Shown here in pieces: positions 43,374 through 51,483 of a stretch of DNA of 53,566 nt. The stretch is from NCBI RefSeq assembly GCF_001297125.1, contig NZ_LHPC01000014.1, positions 1 through 53,566 of the forward strand, written 5' to 3'. Made by a program: the position numbers and the translations under genes. This DNA is from Pseudomonas sp. RIT-PI-q. Its GTDB lineage: Bacteria; Pseudomonadota; Gammaproteobacteria; Pseudomonadales; Pseudomonadaceae. The notes below the pieces were generated by a model. That model was not told the origin of the DNA. It made no database searches and saw only the letters and a program-made list of their open reading frames with translations. Every line of letters starts with the position of its first letter. Position 1 is the stretch's first letter.

Positions 43374-44275
43374 ATGTTCGAACTGACTCAACTGCGCTGC
43401 TTCACCACGGTGGCCACCGAACTCAACTTCCGGCGTGCCGCCGAACGGCTGAACATGACGCAACCGCCCCTCAGTCGGCAGATCCAACTGCTGGAGCACC
43501 ATCTGGGCGTCGAACTGTTCACCCGCACCACCCGCAGCGTCGCCCTCACCGCTGCCGGCCGGGCGTTCTTCATCGAAGCGCAGAACCTGCTGGAGCGCGC
43601 CCAACAAGCCGCCGTCACGGCTCGACGTTTTGCCGAGGGAGACATTGGCTCGGTCAACATCAGTTTCGTCGGCAGCGCGGTGTACGAATTCCTGCCCAAG
43701 GTCATCGCCGAGGCGCGGCTCAAACAGCCGCATGTCAAAATCGACTTGTCGGAAATGAACACCTACCAGCAGCACGAAGCCCTGCGCGCCCGGCGTATCG
43801 ATCTGGGTATCGTCCGCGCGCCGCTGCTGGAACCGGGTTACGCCACCGAATGCCTGGTGCGCGAACCCTTCGTCCTAGCCGTGCCGAGCAATCATCGGCT
43901 GGCCAGTGCCGACACCGTGTCGGTCAAAGACCTCGCCGCCCACCCGTTCCGATGCACCCCCCCGCCGCCTCCCCGCCGTTCAACGAACTGCTGACCGGCA
44001 TGCTCCGCTCTGCCCGCGTTGCCCCGGAATACGTGCAATGGCTCGGTTCGTCATTGACTATCCTGGCGCTGGTCAACGCCGGAATGGGCCTGGCCCTGGT
44101 GCCGCGTTGCGCCAGCAGCGTGGTGTTCAAGAACGTGGTGTTTCGCGACATCGATCTGGGGGAAGGTGTGCAAAGTGAACTGCATTTGATCTGGCGCGAG
44201 AACAATGACAACCCGGCGTTTGCGATGTTGCTGGAGGCGATTCGGACGGCTGTCACGGAGGGATGGGGGGCGTGA
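43374..44275 (+). pseudogene. LysR-family regulator with one frameshift
   Basis: The N-terminal half (from ATG 43374) reads as a normal LysR protein: MFELTQLRCFTTVATELNFR with HTH RRAAERLNMTQPPLSRQIQL. At about 43957 the frame is lost after AAHPF, and the correct sequence resumes one frame over as MHPPAASPPFNELLTGML to the stop at 44275. A lost base in TTC-C(T)G-ATG would restore HPFLMHPP, about 300 residues in all. It is divergent from gudP and probably controlled it. Either a real inactivating deletion or a sequencing error next to a run of seven C residues. Confidence 0.85.
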
Positions 44276-44381
44276 GTTTTGCGCAAGGGAATCGGGTTAT
44301 TTTCCAACACAAAAAAAAACACCGGCTATCGTTGTAAGTGATCGGTCTACTCCGGACCAGTAGCGTACTGATGGAGTTCTT

Positions 44382-45128
44382 ATGAATAGAACCAATCTTA
44401 CTGCTGTTGTCATCACCCTTCTCGCCGCAACCGTACCCACCCTTTCCAGCGCTGCACCTTCTACAGATCCGGTTTTTGCATTTGGCTTGCTGGGAAGCTA
44501 CAGCGTTCTAGAATTCACAGGGCGCAGAAGCACGAGCACCGATCACATGCCGGAAGGAGGATTATTTCTCAACTTTGGCAACAAAATGACGGCTCAGACC
44601 GGCCTTGTTTATTCGGCGGAAGTCAGTGGGCAGTATTCTGAAAAACAGAATCAGAAAGTAAAGGATGGTCAAGCAGACCTGGATCTTGGCTGGAGGATTG
44701 CGTTGGATGCGCGCAATTTTATCGATGTATTGCTAGGCGGGGGATACAAATGGAATCGATTTGAACCGAACTCGAACAAGTACGACATCGATCTCACCAG
44801 CCGCACGCCTTTCGCTAAAGCGGCTGCGGGCTACAATCATCAGTTCAGCACTTCAACCCTGCGTCTTGAAGCGGGCATTCGAAAGTCAATAAATGGGGAA
44901 TCGCAGCTAAAACTTCATGGCGTCAGCAACGACACTTTGGATTTAAAAGACACGACCAATCCTTTTGTCGAGTTGAGTTTGATGTTTAATCAGCAAGGAT
45001 CGATTCCGCTTATAGCATCGCTATACTACAACCGCTTTAAATATGACCTGGATGGCCAATTTGCAGCGACCGATTTCGACAAACAAACCCGGGATGAGTA
45101 TGGCGTAAAAGTAGGCCTCGTCTTCTAA
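44382..45128 (+). CDS. Putative outer-membrane beta-barrel protein, unknown function
   Basis: A 248-residue protein that I cannot assign to a family. It has a signal peptide (MNRTNLTAVVITLLAATVPT, cleavage near SSAAP) and alternating aromatic/polar strands. Its last residue is Phe (YGVKVGLVF), the usual ending of outer-membrane barrels. Segments such as GLLGSYSVLEFTGRRSTSTD and LASLYYNRFKYDL fit a barrel surface. Codon use is noticeably more AT-rich than in its neighbours, suggesting later acquisition. No operon partner is visible. Confidence 0.7.
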   Translation: MNRTNLTAVVITLLAATVPTLSSAAPSTDPVFAFGLLGSYSVLEFTGRRSTSTDHMPEGGLFLNFGNKMTAQTGLVYSAEVSGQYSEKQNQKVKDGQADLDLGWRIALDARNFIDVLLGGGYKWNRFEPNSNKYDIDLTSRTPFAKAAAGYNHQFSTSTLRLEAGIRKSINGESQLKLHGVSNDTLDLKDTTNPFVELSLMFNQQGSIPLIASLYYNRFKYDLDGQFAATDFDKQTRDEYGVKVGLVF

Positions 45129-45275
45129 CGCAACTTGGATCTCAAGGTGTAGACCTCAGCACCGATGTAATCGAAAAGATGTTCCATGACCGGATGCCCC
45201 CCGGTCAATGCCGTAGAAAATGAAGCGCCGGTCAGCTTGACGAGCTGAATAAATCACCTCGGGTTCCTTTGGCAT
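45125..45275 (-). other. Possible remnant of a small minus-strand gene
   Basis: Between the barrel gene and the MocR gene the minus strand reads MPKEPEVIYSARQADRRF from 45275. In another frame it reads LTGGHPVMEHLFDYIGAEVY to a stop at 45125. Both look protein-like but no single open frame joins them, so this may be a decayed gene. Family unknown. Confidence 0.25.
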
Positions 45276-45316
45276 TTTTGACAGGCCTCCATGGGTCAAA
45301 ATCGGCCCTTCCTGAC

Positions 45317-46648
45317 CTACGAACAAGCCCCAACCACCCACCTGACCTTCTCAAGCGCCTCCCGCAGCGGGCCCATCTCCGCCGAGCCCAGCGCCAATCG
45401 AATGGCATGCGGTACATGCGTGGAAATCGCGAACGGCTCCCCGGTTGAAACCGCCACTTTTTCACGCAGTAATGCCGCGGCGACCTGATCGGCCCTGGCG
45501 TCTTCGGACAACGGCAGCCAAAGAAAATACGACGATGGGTGACTAACGCACTCCAGTCCCGCCAGCACCTCGGTGGCCAATGTTTGCCGGGCCTGAGCAT
45601 CCCGGCGCTTTTCATCTTCGAGTTGCATGACAGTGCCGTCGTCGAGCCACGCGCACGCGACCGCCGTCATCACGCCCGGGGTATTCCAGGTGGTGGCCCT
45701 GATGATTCGCTCCAACGCAGACACTTTTCCGATGGGGGCGGCGACGAAGCCTACGCGTAAACCGGTGGCCACACTTTTGGACAGCCCTGAAACGTAAACC
45801 GTCCGCTCGGGGGCGAGTTGCGCTAATGGGGGTGGCGGGTTCTCGACCAGGAAGGCGTAGGCAGCGTCCTCGATGATCAGCAGCCCATGCTGACGCGCAA
45901 TCGTCACCAGGTGCTCGCGCTGATCGGCACTCATCACCCATCCCAACGGATTGTGCAGAGTCGGCATCGTGTACACGGCCCGCACGCGGCGATTCCGGCA
46001 CAGGCTGTCCAGCGCCTCCAGATCCGGGCCATGTGCGGTGACGGGAATGGGCACGATCTCAAGGTGCAGGGACTCGGCCAGCACTTTGAATCCGGAATAG
46101 GTCAGCGCATCGGCGGCGATCACATCACCGGGTTGCAGCAGTGCCATCAAGGTCACGGCCAGCCCGTGTTGAGCGCCACTGACCATTAATACTTGCCCGG
46201 CATCGACCGTCAGCCCTCGGGCGCGCAAATGCCGCGCCACTGAGGCACGCTCATGCGGGCGGCCCGCGTGCGGCTGGTAACGCAGCAAGGATTCCAGGTC
46301 GCCGGCCAATGCGAGCTGGCGCAGTGCCGTTCGCAACAGTTCTGCCTGGCCGGGCAGCGATGGATAGTTGAAATTGAGATCGGTCATGCCGGTTGCAACG
46401 ACTTTCTGGTCGATGCCCTGGCCGGGCGGTAACGAAGTCTCCCTGACGAACGTGCCTCGCCCCGTCTCCCCACTGACAAGGCCCATGGCCTCAAGCTCTG
46501 CATAGACCCGGCTTGCCGTCACCAACGCCAGCCCTTCTGCGGCGGCGAGCTGTCGGTGCGTGGGCAGGCGCGTGCCCGGCAACAACTGCCCAGACCGGAT
46601 GTCCGCTGCAAAAGCATCTACCAATGACTTGTACCGTGAACGAGGCAT
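45317..46648 (-). CDS. MocR-type regulator (GntR wHTH plus aminotransferase-like domain)
   Basis: A 443-residue protein: an N-terminal GntR winged HTH (PGTRLPTHRQLAAAEGLALV then TASRVYAELEAMGLVSGETG) joined to a fold-type I aminotransferase-like domain. The PLP Lys is in VYVSGLSKSVATGLRVGF (about Lys291) with Asp in LIIEDAAYAF. MocR proteins sense PLP or amino-acid aldimines and control neighbouring genes. It is divergent from an EamA exporter. The first in-frame codon is TTG 46669; ATG 46648 gives the usual PRSRYKSLVDAFAADI opening and is preferred, but neither has a good Shine-Dalgarno. Confidence 0.9.
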   Translation of the reverse strand: MPRSRYKSLVDAFAADIRSGQLLPGTRLPTHRQLAAAEGLALVTASRVYAELEAMGLVSGETGRGTFVRETSLPPGQGIDQKVVATGMTDLNFNYPSLPGQAELLRTALRQLALAGDLESLLRYQPHAGRPHERASVARHLRARGLTVDAGQVLMVSGAQHGLAVTLMALLQPGDVIAADALTYSGFKVLAESLHLEIVPIPVTAHGPDLEALDSLCRNRRVRAVYTMPTLHNPLGWVMSADQREHLVTIARQHGLLIIEDAAYAFLVENPPPPLAQLAPERTVYVSGLSKSVATGLRVGFVAAPIGKVSALERIIRATTWNTPGVMTAVACAWLDDGTVMQLEDEKRRDAQARQTLATEVLAGLECVSHPSSYFLWLPLSEDARADQVAAALLREKVAVSTGEPFAISTHVPHAIRLALGSAEMGPLREALEKVRWVVGACS

Positions 46649-46735
46649 GCCGAGATGTATCCATGACAATTTTTTGATTGTGCTGATCTTCGATCATACG
46701 ATGGCGGTCACGCAACTGTCCTTGAGTGTGACCAA

Positions 46736-47632
46736 ATGGAACGGACCTCTCACCTGCAAAACCCGACGACCGCAAGCGCCGCCAGCGGATGGCTCAACGG
46801 GTTCATCGGCGTGCTGATATTCAGTGGTTCGCTGCCGGCAACACGGTTGGCGGTACTGGAGTTCGACCCGGTTTTCCTGACGGTTGCCCGTGCGACTATC
46901 GCCGGGTTGCTGGCACTGTGCATGCTGGTGCTGTTTAGAGAAAAGCGCCCTGCCCGGCACCAGCTCCTGTCCCTGGCCATCGTCGCATTGGGCGTTGTCG
47001 TGGGGTTTCCGCTACTGACGGCGCTGGCGCTGCAGTATGTGTCGTCAGCACACTCCATCGTTTTTGTCGGCCTGTTGCCGCTCGCCACCGCTGCGTTCGG
47101 TGTCTTGCGCGGTGGCGAGCGGCCACGGCCGGTTTTCTGGTTCTTCTCGATCCTGGGCAGCGCGCTGGTGGTGGGATTTGCGGTTTCCCAAGGCCTGACG
47201 GCCAATCCTGTCGGGGACATTCTGATGTTGCTGGCGATCCTCGCCTGCGGCCTTGGCTATGCCGAAGGGGCGAAGCTTTCAAGGACGCTCGGCGGTTGGC
47301 AGGTGATCTCCTGGGCACTGGTGCTGTCGCTGCCGGTGATGATCCCGCTGACCGGGTTCATGGCGCCGCCTGCGTTTTCGGGAATCAGCACACCCGCGTG
47401 GATCAGCCTGGCTTACGTATCGATTTTCAGCATGTTGGTCGGTTTCGTCTTCTGGTATCGCGGCCTGGCCCAAGGAGGGATTGCGGCTGTCGGTCAGCTT
47501 CAACTGCTACAGCCGTTCTTTGGATTGGCCCTGGCGGCCACGTTGCTGCACGAGCAGGTCAGTATCGGCATGCTGGGCGTCACCGTTGCGGTGATCCTTT
47601 GCGTGGCGGGCGCAAGGAAGTTTTCGAAATAA
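46736..47632 (+). CDS. EamA/DMT-family transporter
   Basis: A 298-residue membrane protein with about ten hydrophobic helices arranged as two EamA repeats (first from GFIGVLIFSGSLPATRLAVL, second from NPVGDILMLLAILACGLGYA). DMT/EamA proteins commonly export amino acids or metabolites. It is divergent from a MocR regulator across a gap of about 87 bases, an arrangement often seen for MocR-controlled exporters, so export of an amino acid or vitamin-B6-related compound is plausible but unproven. Confidence 0.88.
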   Translation: MERTSHLQNPTTASAASGWLNGFIGVLIFSGSLPATRLAVLEFDPVFLTVARATIAGLLALCMLVLFREKRPARHQLLSLAIVALGVVVGFPLLTALALQYVSSAHSIVFVGLLPLATAAFGVLRGGERPRPVFWFFSILGSALVVGFAVSQGLTANPVGDILMLLAILACGLGYAEGAKLSRTLGGWQVISWALVLSLPVMIPLTGFMAPPAFSGISTPAWISLAYVSIFSMLVGFVFWYRGLAQGGIAAVGQLQLLQPFFGLALAATLLHEQVSIGMLGVTVAVILCVAGARKFSK

Positions 47633-47638
47633 ACACCG

Positions 47639-48010
47639 CTATCCCCGTGTCGAGCGCTTGCGCGCCAGGCGTTGCTGCCAGTTCCCGGCGTTGGCGCGCT
47701 GACATTGCTCTTCAGAATCGAATTGCACATGCGCCGAAACCGGGCTGACCAAGACATCCGCTTCGCTTAACGCAATCGCGGTCAACTCGACCATGCGCTC
47801 GCCCTGCCCGCCTGCCAGTGCCTGGTCTTTTTGCGCCTCGGTGTCGAACACCCAAACGACCCTCAGACTGGCGGGGAACTCGACGTAATCGACCTCGTGG
47901 GTCAACCAGGCGAACCCGACGATTTGCGCTTTGGCCGTCTCACACGCCTCGGTCAGGGTGGCAACCAGGCGACGCTCGATGTGCGCCTGCTCGCGTTTGC
48001 TCAAGCCCAT
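47639..48010 (-). CDS. Conserved hypothetical protein (Pseudomonas type)
   Basis: A 123-residue cytoplasmic protein opening MGLSKREQAHIERRLVATLT with a core FAWLTHEVDYVEFPASLRVV. Similar small Pseudomonas proteins are sometimes labelled Fis-family regulators, but I see no clear Fis HTH. No function can be given. It is convergent with the EamA gene, 6 bases from its stop. Confidence 0.75.
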   Translation of the reverse strand: MGLSKREQAHIERRLVATLTEACETAKAQIVGFAWLTHEVDYVEFPASLRVVWVFDTEAQKDQALAGGQGERMVELTAIALSEADVLVSPVSAHVQFDSEEQCQRANAGNWQQRLARKRSTRG

Positions 48011-48224
48011 GGCTGGATCCTTGTCTGTGGAAAAAAAAGCCCATGATACGACACCTCCCCGTCACTTCGGCGCCCACCCGGAATTTGCCTCCCACCTCGT
48101 GAACCAAGTCTCGAAACGCCAGTCTTAGACCCGCCGCGAAGCTCATCAACACCCGATAAAAACCGCTCTTCGCTCGGCTGCACTTTCACCTTTAGCGCGT
48201 CATTTCATCAGAGCCGTCCACCCC

Positions 48225-49085
48225 ATGCGCCACTTCGTCCGCTCGTTTCGCGTTGCTTCGCTGTGCCTGCTCCCCCTGATTTCGCTGTTCGCCAACCCCG
48301 CCCATGCCGGCGCGGAACGGCAACTGGTGGAAGCCATCAATGATTACCGTGCCCATCCCTATCGTTGCTCGGGGCGGGCCGGTCGTGCGTTAACGCCGCT
48401 GGCGCTGAAATCCAGCCTGGCTTTGCCAATCGGCTATGGCGGCGGCTTGCGCGACCGCTTGAAAGCGTCCGGCTATCAAGCGGTGACGGTACGCACTATC
48501 CGGGTGGTCGGAGCGCAAGATGCCGATGAGGCTTTCGACATGCTCCAGAGCGATTACTGCGCGGCTTTGCTCGATACCCAGTTCGCCGATATCGGTGTCA
48601 GTCGCGCCAGGAGTGAGTGGCAAGTGGTGCTGGCACAGCCGGTGCTCGATAGTCAGGTAGGCGATACTCGTGCCGTCAGCAAGGCATTGCTGGCGCAAGT
48701 CAATGCGGCCCGTGCCAAGCCGCGCCTGTGCGGACGCCAGCGTTTCGCCGCTGCACGGCCATTGGCCTGGAACGCCGCCCTGAGTGCTGCGGCGCAAGGG
48801 CACAGCAAGGCCATGGCTTACGGCAACTACTTCGCACATCAGGATCCCGACGGCGATAGGCCGGCGGATCGAGCGCGAGCCGCTGGTTTCCGTGGTCGGC
48901 AGATCGGCGAGAACATCGCGGCCGGCCAAGGCTCGCCCGGCAAGGCAATGTCGGGCTGGCTGGCCAGCCCCGGGCATTGCGCGAATCTGATGAACCCGAT
49001 GTTTACTCAGGTGGGGGCGGCCTTTGCCGCGGATTCGCGCAGTGATGAAGGGGTTTACTGGACGATGTTGTTTGGCGCGCCTTGA
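48225..49085 (+). CDS. CAP-domain (SCP-like) secreted protein
   Basis: A 286-residue exported protein with signal peptide VASLCLLPLISLFANPAHAG. The C-terminal half is a CAP domain: KALLAQVNAARAKPRLCG, LSAAAQGHSKAMAYGNYFAH, GENIAAGQG and GWLASPGHCANLMNPMFTQV. The N-terminal part looks like a degenerate second copy (RQLVEAINDYRAHPYRCSGR). Bacterial CAP proteins are periplasmic or secreted, with uncertain roles. No operon partner. Confidence 0.88.
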   Translation: MRHFVRSFRVASLCLLPLISLFANPAHAGAERQLVEAINDYRAHPYRCSGRAGRALTPLALKSSLALPIGYGGGLRDRLKASGYQAVTVRTIRVVGAQDADEAFDMLQSDYCAALLDTQFADIGVSRARSEWQVVLAQPVLDSQVGDTRAVSKALLAQVNAARAKPRLCGRQRFAAARPLAWNAALSAAAQGHSKAMAYGNYFAHQDPDGDRPADRARAAGFRGRQIGENIAAGQGSPGKAMSGWLASPGHCANLMNPMFTQVGAAFAADSRSDEGVYWTMLFGAP

Positions 49086-49120
49086 GTGGCTCAGTTAAAC
49101 CAAATCGCGATCCGTATACG

Positions 49121-49262
49121 ACCCATGTAGCAGCTGGCGAAGCCTGCGTTCGGCTGCGTAGCAGTCGTAAACCCTGCACACGTGGTGTTCCTGATACACC
49201 GCATTGGCTGATTTACGACTGCTGCGCAGCCGAACGCAGGCTTCGCCTGCTGCTACATGGGT
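49121..49262. repeat. Palindromic repeat, second copy of the 7344-7497 core family
   Basis: Arms of about 50 bases (49121-49170 and 49212-49262) begin ACCCATGTAGCAGC and pair almost completely. The loop shares GCAGTCGTAAACCCTG, CTGATACACC and TTTACGACTGC with the element near 7344-7497, although the outer arms differ in sequence. Confidence 0.85.
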
Positions 49263-49299
49263 TGCGTTATGGCTCGCTAACCGGCATTAACCTTTTGTT

Positions 49300-49929
49300 T
49301 TATTTGGGACGGCGTACTGCCCTTACCTTAGCGCTGGTGCCGCCGCCGCAGAAAAACTGATCGGCGCCATCGGATTCAAGTCCCGAGACGCCAACGCCGG
49401 CCGGCATCTTCACACTTTCCAGCACTTCGCCGGTGTTCGAATCGATGTGTCGCAACTCGCTCTCCTCCTCTTCCCACGTGCCATGCCACAGCTGGCCCTC
49501 GACCCAGGTCACCCCGGTGACAAAGCGGTTGGATTCGAGGGTGCGCAGGATCGCCCCGGTCTCGGGATCGATCTGATGAATCTTGCGGTCGCGATACTCA
49601 CCGACCCACAGCGTCCCTTCAGCCCACGTCAGCCCGGAGTCACTGCCACCGGGTGCCGGGATGGTGGCAAGCACTCGACCGGTCTGCGGGTCGATTTTCT
49701 GGATGCGGTCCTCGGCGATCTGAAACAAATGCTGACCATCGAAAGCGGTGCCGGCATGGGCGGCGACATCGATCGAGCGCAGCGTCTTGCCGCTTACGGG
49801 GTCGAGCGCGTTGAGTTTGTCGCCGGTGGCAAACCAGACGCGCTGGCCGTCGAAGGTGACGCCATGGACCTTGTCGACGCCGGCGAACGGGCCATATTCA
49901 CGGAGGATTTCTGCAGCTGAGCGTTTCAT
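49300..49929 (-). CDS. Beta-propeller protein, glutamine cyclotransferase-like/Vgb-like
   Basis: A 209-residue protein with four to five repeated propeller blades: VHGVTFDGQRVWFATGDKLN, IDPQTGRVLATIPAP, GLTWAEGTLWVGEYRDRKIH and VTWVEGQLWHGTWEEEESEL. It resembles short glutamine cyclotransferase-like or virginiamycin B lyase-like propellers. The active residues of those enzymes cannot be confirmed here, and there is no signal peptide. Function unknown. It precedes a broken HTH-protein gene on the same strand. Confidence 0.75.
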   Translation of the reverse strand: MKRSAAEILREYGPFAGVDKVHGVTFDGQRVWFATGDKLNALDPVSGKTLRSIDVAAHAGTAFDGQHLFQIAEDRIQKIDPQTGRVLATIPAPGGSDSGLTWAEGTLWVGEYRDRKIHQIDPETGAILRTLESNRFVTGVTWVEGQLWHGTWEEEESELRHIDSNTGEVLESVKMPAGVGVSGLESDGADQFFCGGGTSAKVRAVRRPK

Positions 49930-49964
49930 GTTGGCTTCCTCGTCACGGTGTGTGTGCAGTGATC

Positions 49965-51183
49965 CTAATCACTGGGCAGCGGCGCCGGGAGTAACAAGGT
50001 CGTCGCGAAACCCGGCACTGGCGGGGTCATCCAGCGCCGCGCCCGGCCGCGACCGAACGACTGCACCTTGCCGGCAGACGCCAGTTCGTCGAGCACGCGT
50101 TGCACCGTGCGCTGGCTGGCGCCAAGGGCCAACGCCAGGGCCGAACTCGCCCACGCTTCACCGTCGGCGAGAAAAGCGAACACCGCCGCGTGCTTTTCTT
50201 CGACCGGCCGTGCCAACAGCACAACGTCGGCGGCAATCAGCGGCACCAGTGCAAATCCGCGCGCGGTTGCCGTCACGCCGGCCAAAGGTTTGAGCGCCAC
50301 GCGCAGTCGCCCGACTTCGACGCGCAACCGGGCACGAAGCGATTCATCGGCGTGCTTCAATCGGAAGGCTCGGGCGACCAGCACTTCTCTCGCCACATCG
50401 TTGGGCCAGGCTTCGGCGAGTGCCCGTGCGAGGGCGAACAACACCGGACGCGTGGCGAGGGACACCGACATGCCGACGCCACGCACGGCGTAGCGGCACG
50501 CGTCCACCACCAGCGAGGTTGACGCGAGCAATGCTTCAACCTCATCCAGCAACAAGGGCTTTTCCTCGCCGCCGGCAATCAACCGTGCTGCGGGAGTGTT
50601 CAGGACCTGGGCTACGCTTTCGACCTCCGCCGTCAACGCAGGAATGCCGGCCTCGCGTGCGGCGTGTTCGGCTCTGGTGAGGGCCGCGCGCCCGGTTCGT
50701 TTCCAGGCGCCGCATCGCGATGCCTGCCGCGATCAGTTCATGAGCGGCGCGCAATGCTGGCGGCAACGGTCCGGGATCGAGTTCGGCGAGCAGCAATTCG
50801 GCCTCATCCAGCCGCCCGATCAGCAACAAACGGCGGATTTGCAGATACCGCGCATGGACGGCGTTGACCCGATCGCCGTGAGCCTCCAGCGTCACCCGTG
50901 CAGCCTCGAGTGCCTTCACCGGCCAGCCCAGATCCCGGGACGCCAGCGCGATCTCGGCCTCGGCGACCACACACCGCGCCCGCGCCAAAGCCTCCTTCGG
51001 CCCAAACGCCCGCGCCGCTTTCTGCACCAGAGCCTTCGCCCGCACCAGATCACCGAGCTGCGCCATCGCGATGCCGCGAAGCGCCAGCGCCGCCGCGTCG
51101 TCGCGCAGTGCCACCCGGTCCAGCGCACCGAGCGGATCACCCGCCGCCAGCGCCCGCGCCGCTGCGGTGACCAGCGAATCCAT
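49965..51183 (-). pseudogene. HTH-domain regulator gene with a 2-nt frameshift
   Basis: The N-terminal part (from ATG 51183) reads MDSLVTAAARALAAGDPLGA and runs as an Ala-rich helical repeat region to AAGIAMRRLE. The correct frame then switches near 50694 to RAALTRAEHAAREAGIPALT and continues through a C-terminal HTH (LALGASQRTVQRVLDELAS) to the stop at 49965. Adding GC back into the GCGCG tract (CGG-GCG-CGC-GCG-GCC) would restore one protein of about 405 residues. This looks like slippage in a GC repeat, or a sequencing error. Probably a transcriptional regulator; targets unknown. Confidence 0.8.
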
Positions 51184-51298
51184 CTGAATCCCGCCACACT
51201 TGTCACTCCCACCGTCGGATGCCCGCTGTTTAGTCTATCTCACGACTAACCATCACGATGGCGAGTACAACGGGTCCGGAATTTTCTGTGTTTGGGCT

Positions 51299-51402
51299 GG
51301 CCCCATCGCGAGCAGGCTCACTCCCACATTGGACTTGTATCGTCCACCTGATAGCAATCCAATACACATCCAATGTGGGGCGAGCCTGCTCGCGAAGGGG
51401 CC
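51299..51402. repeat. Inverted REP pair
   Basis: Arms with GGCCCCATCGCGAGCAGGCT and a near-complement, separated by about 36 bases, in the 300-base gap between the broken HTH gene and pgi. The gap also holds the pgi hairpin at 51421-51454 and no gene. Confidence 0.85.
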
Positions 51403-51420
51403 CTCACAGCCGACGAAACT

Positions 51421-51454
51421 CGGCCCCCAAGACTGTCAAGGATCTTGGGGGCCG
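51421..51454 (-). terminator. Hairpin downstream of pgi
   Basis: A perfect 12-bp stem (CGGCCCCCAAGA and its complement) with a 10-base loop, 30 bases beyond the pgi stop on the minus strand. Only a short T-rich stretch follows, so termination may be imperfect. Confidence 0.55.
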
Positions 51455-51483
51455 GCTTCACTCATGTTGTTGGACGACCCGAT

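Noticed and set aside
49112..49121. Another CCGTATACGA similar to the GntR site
   Set aside because: It lacks the flanking ATAT/AAAT context, lies beside a repeat and precedes no hydroxyproline-related gene, so it is probably chance.
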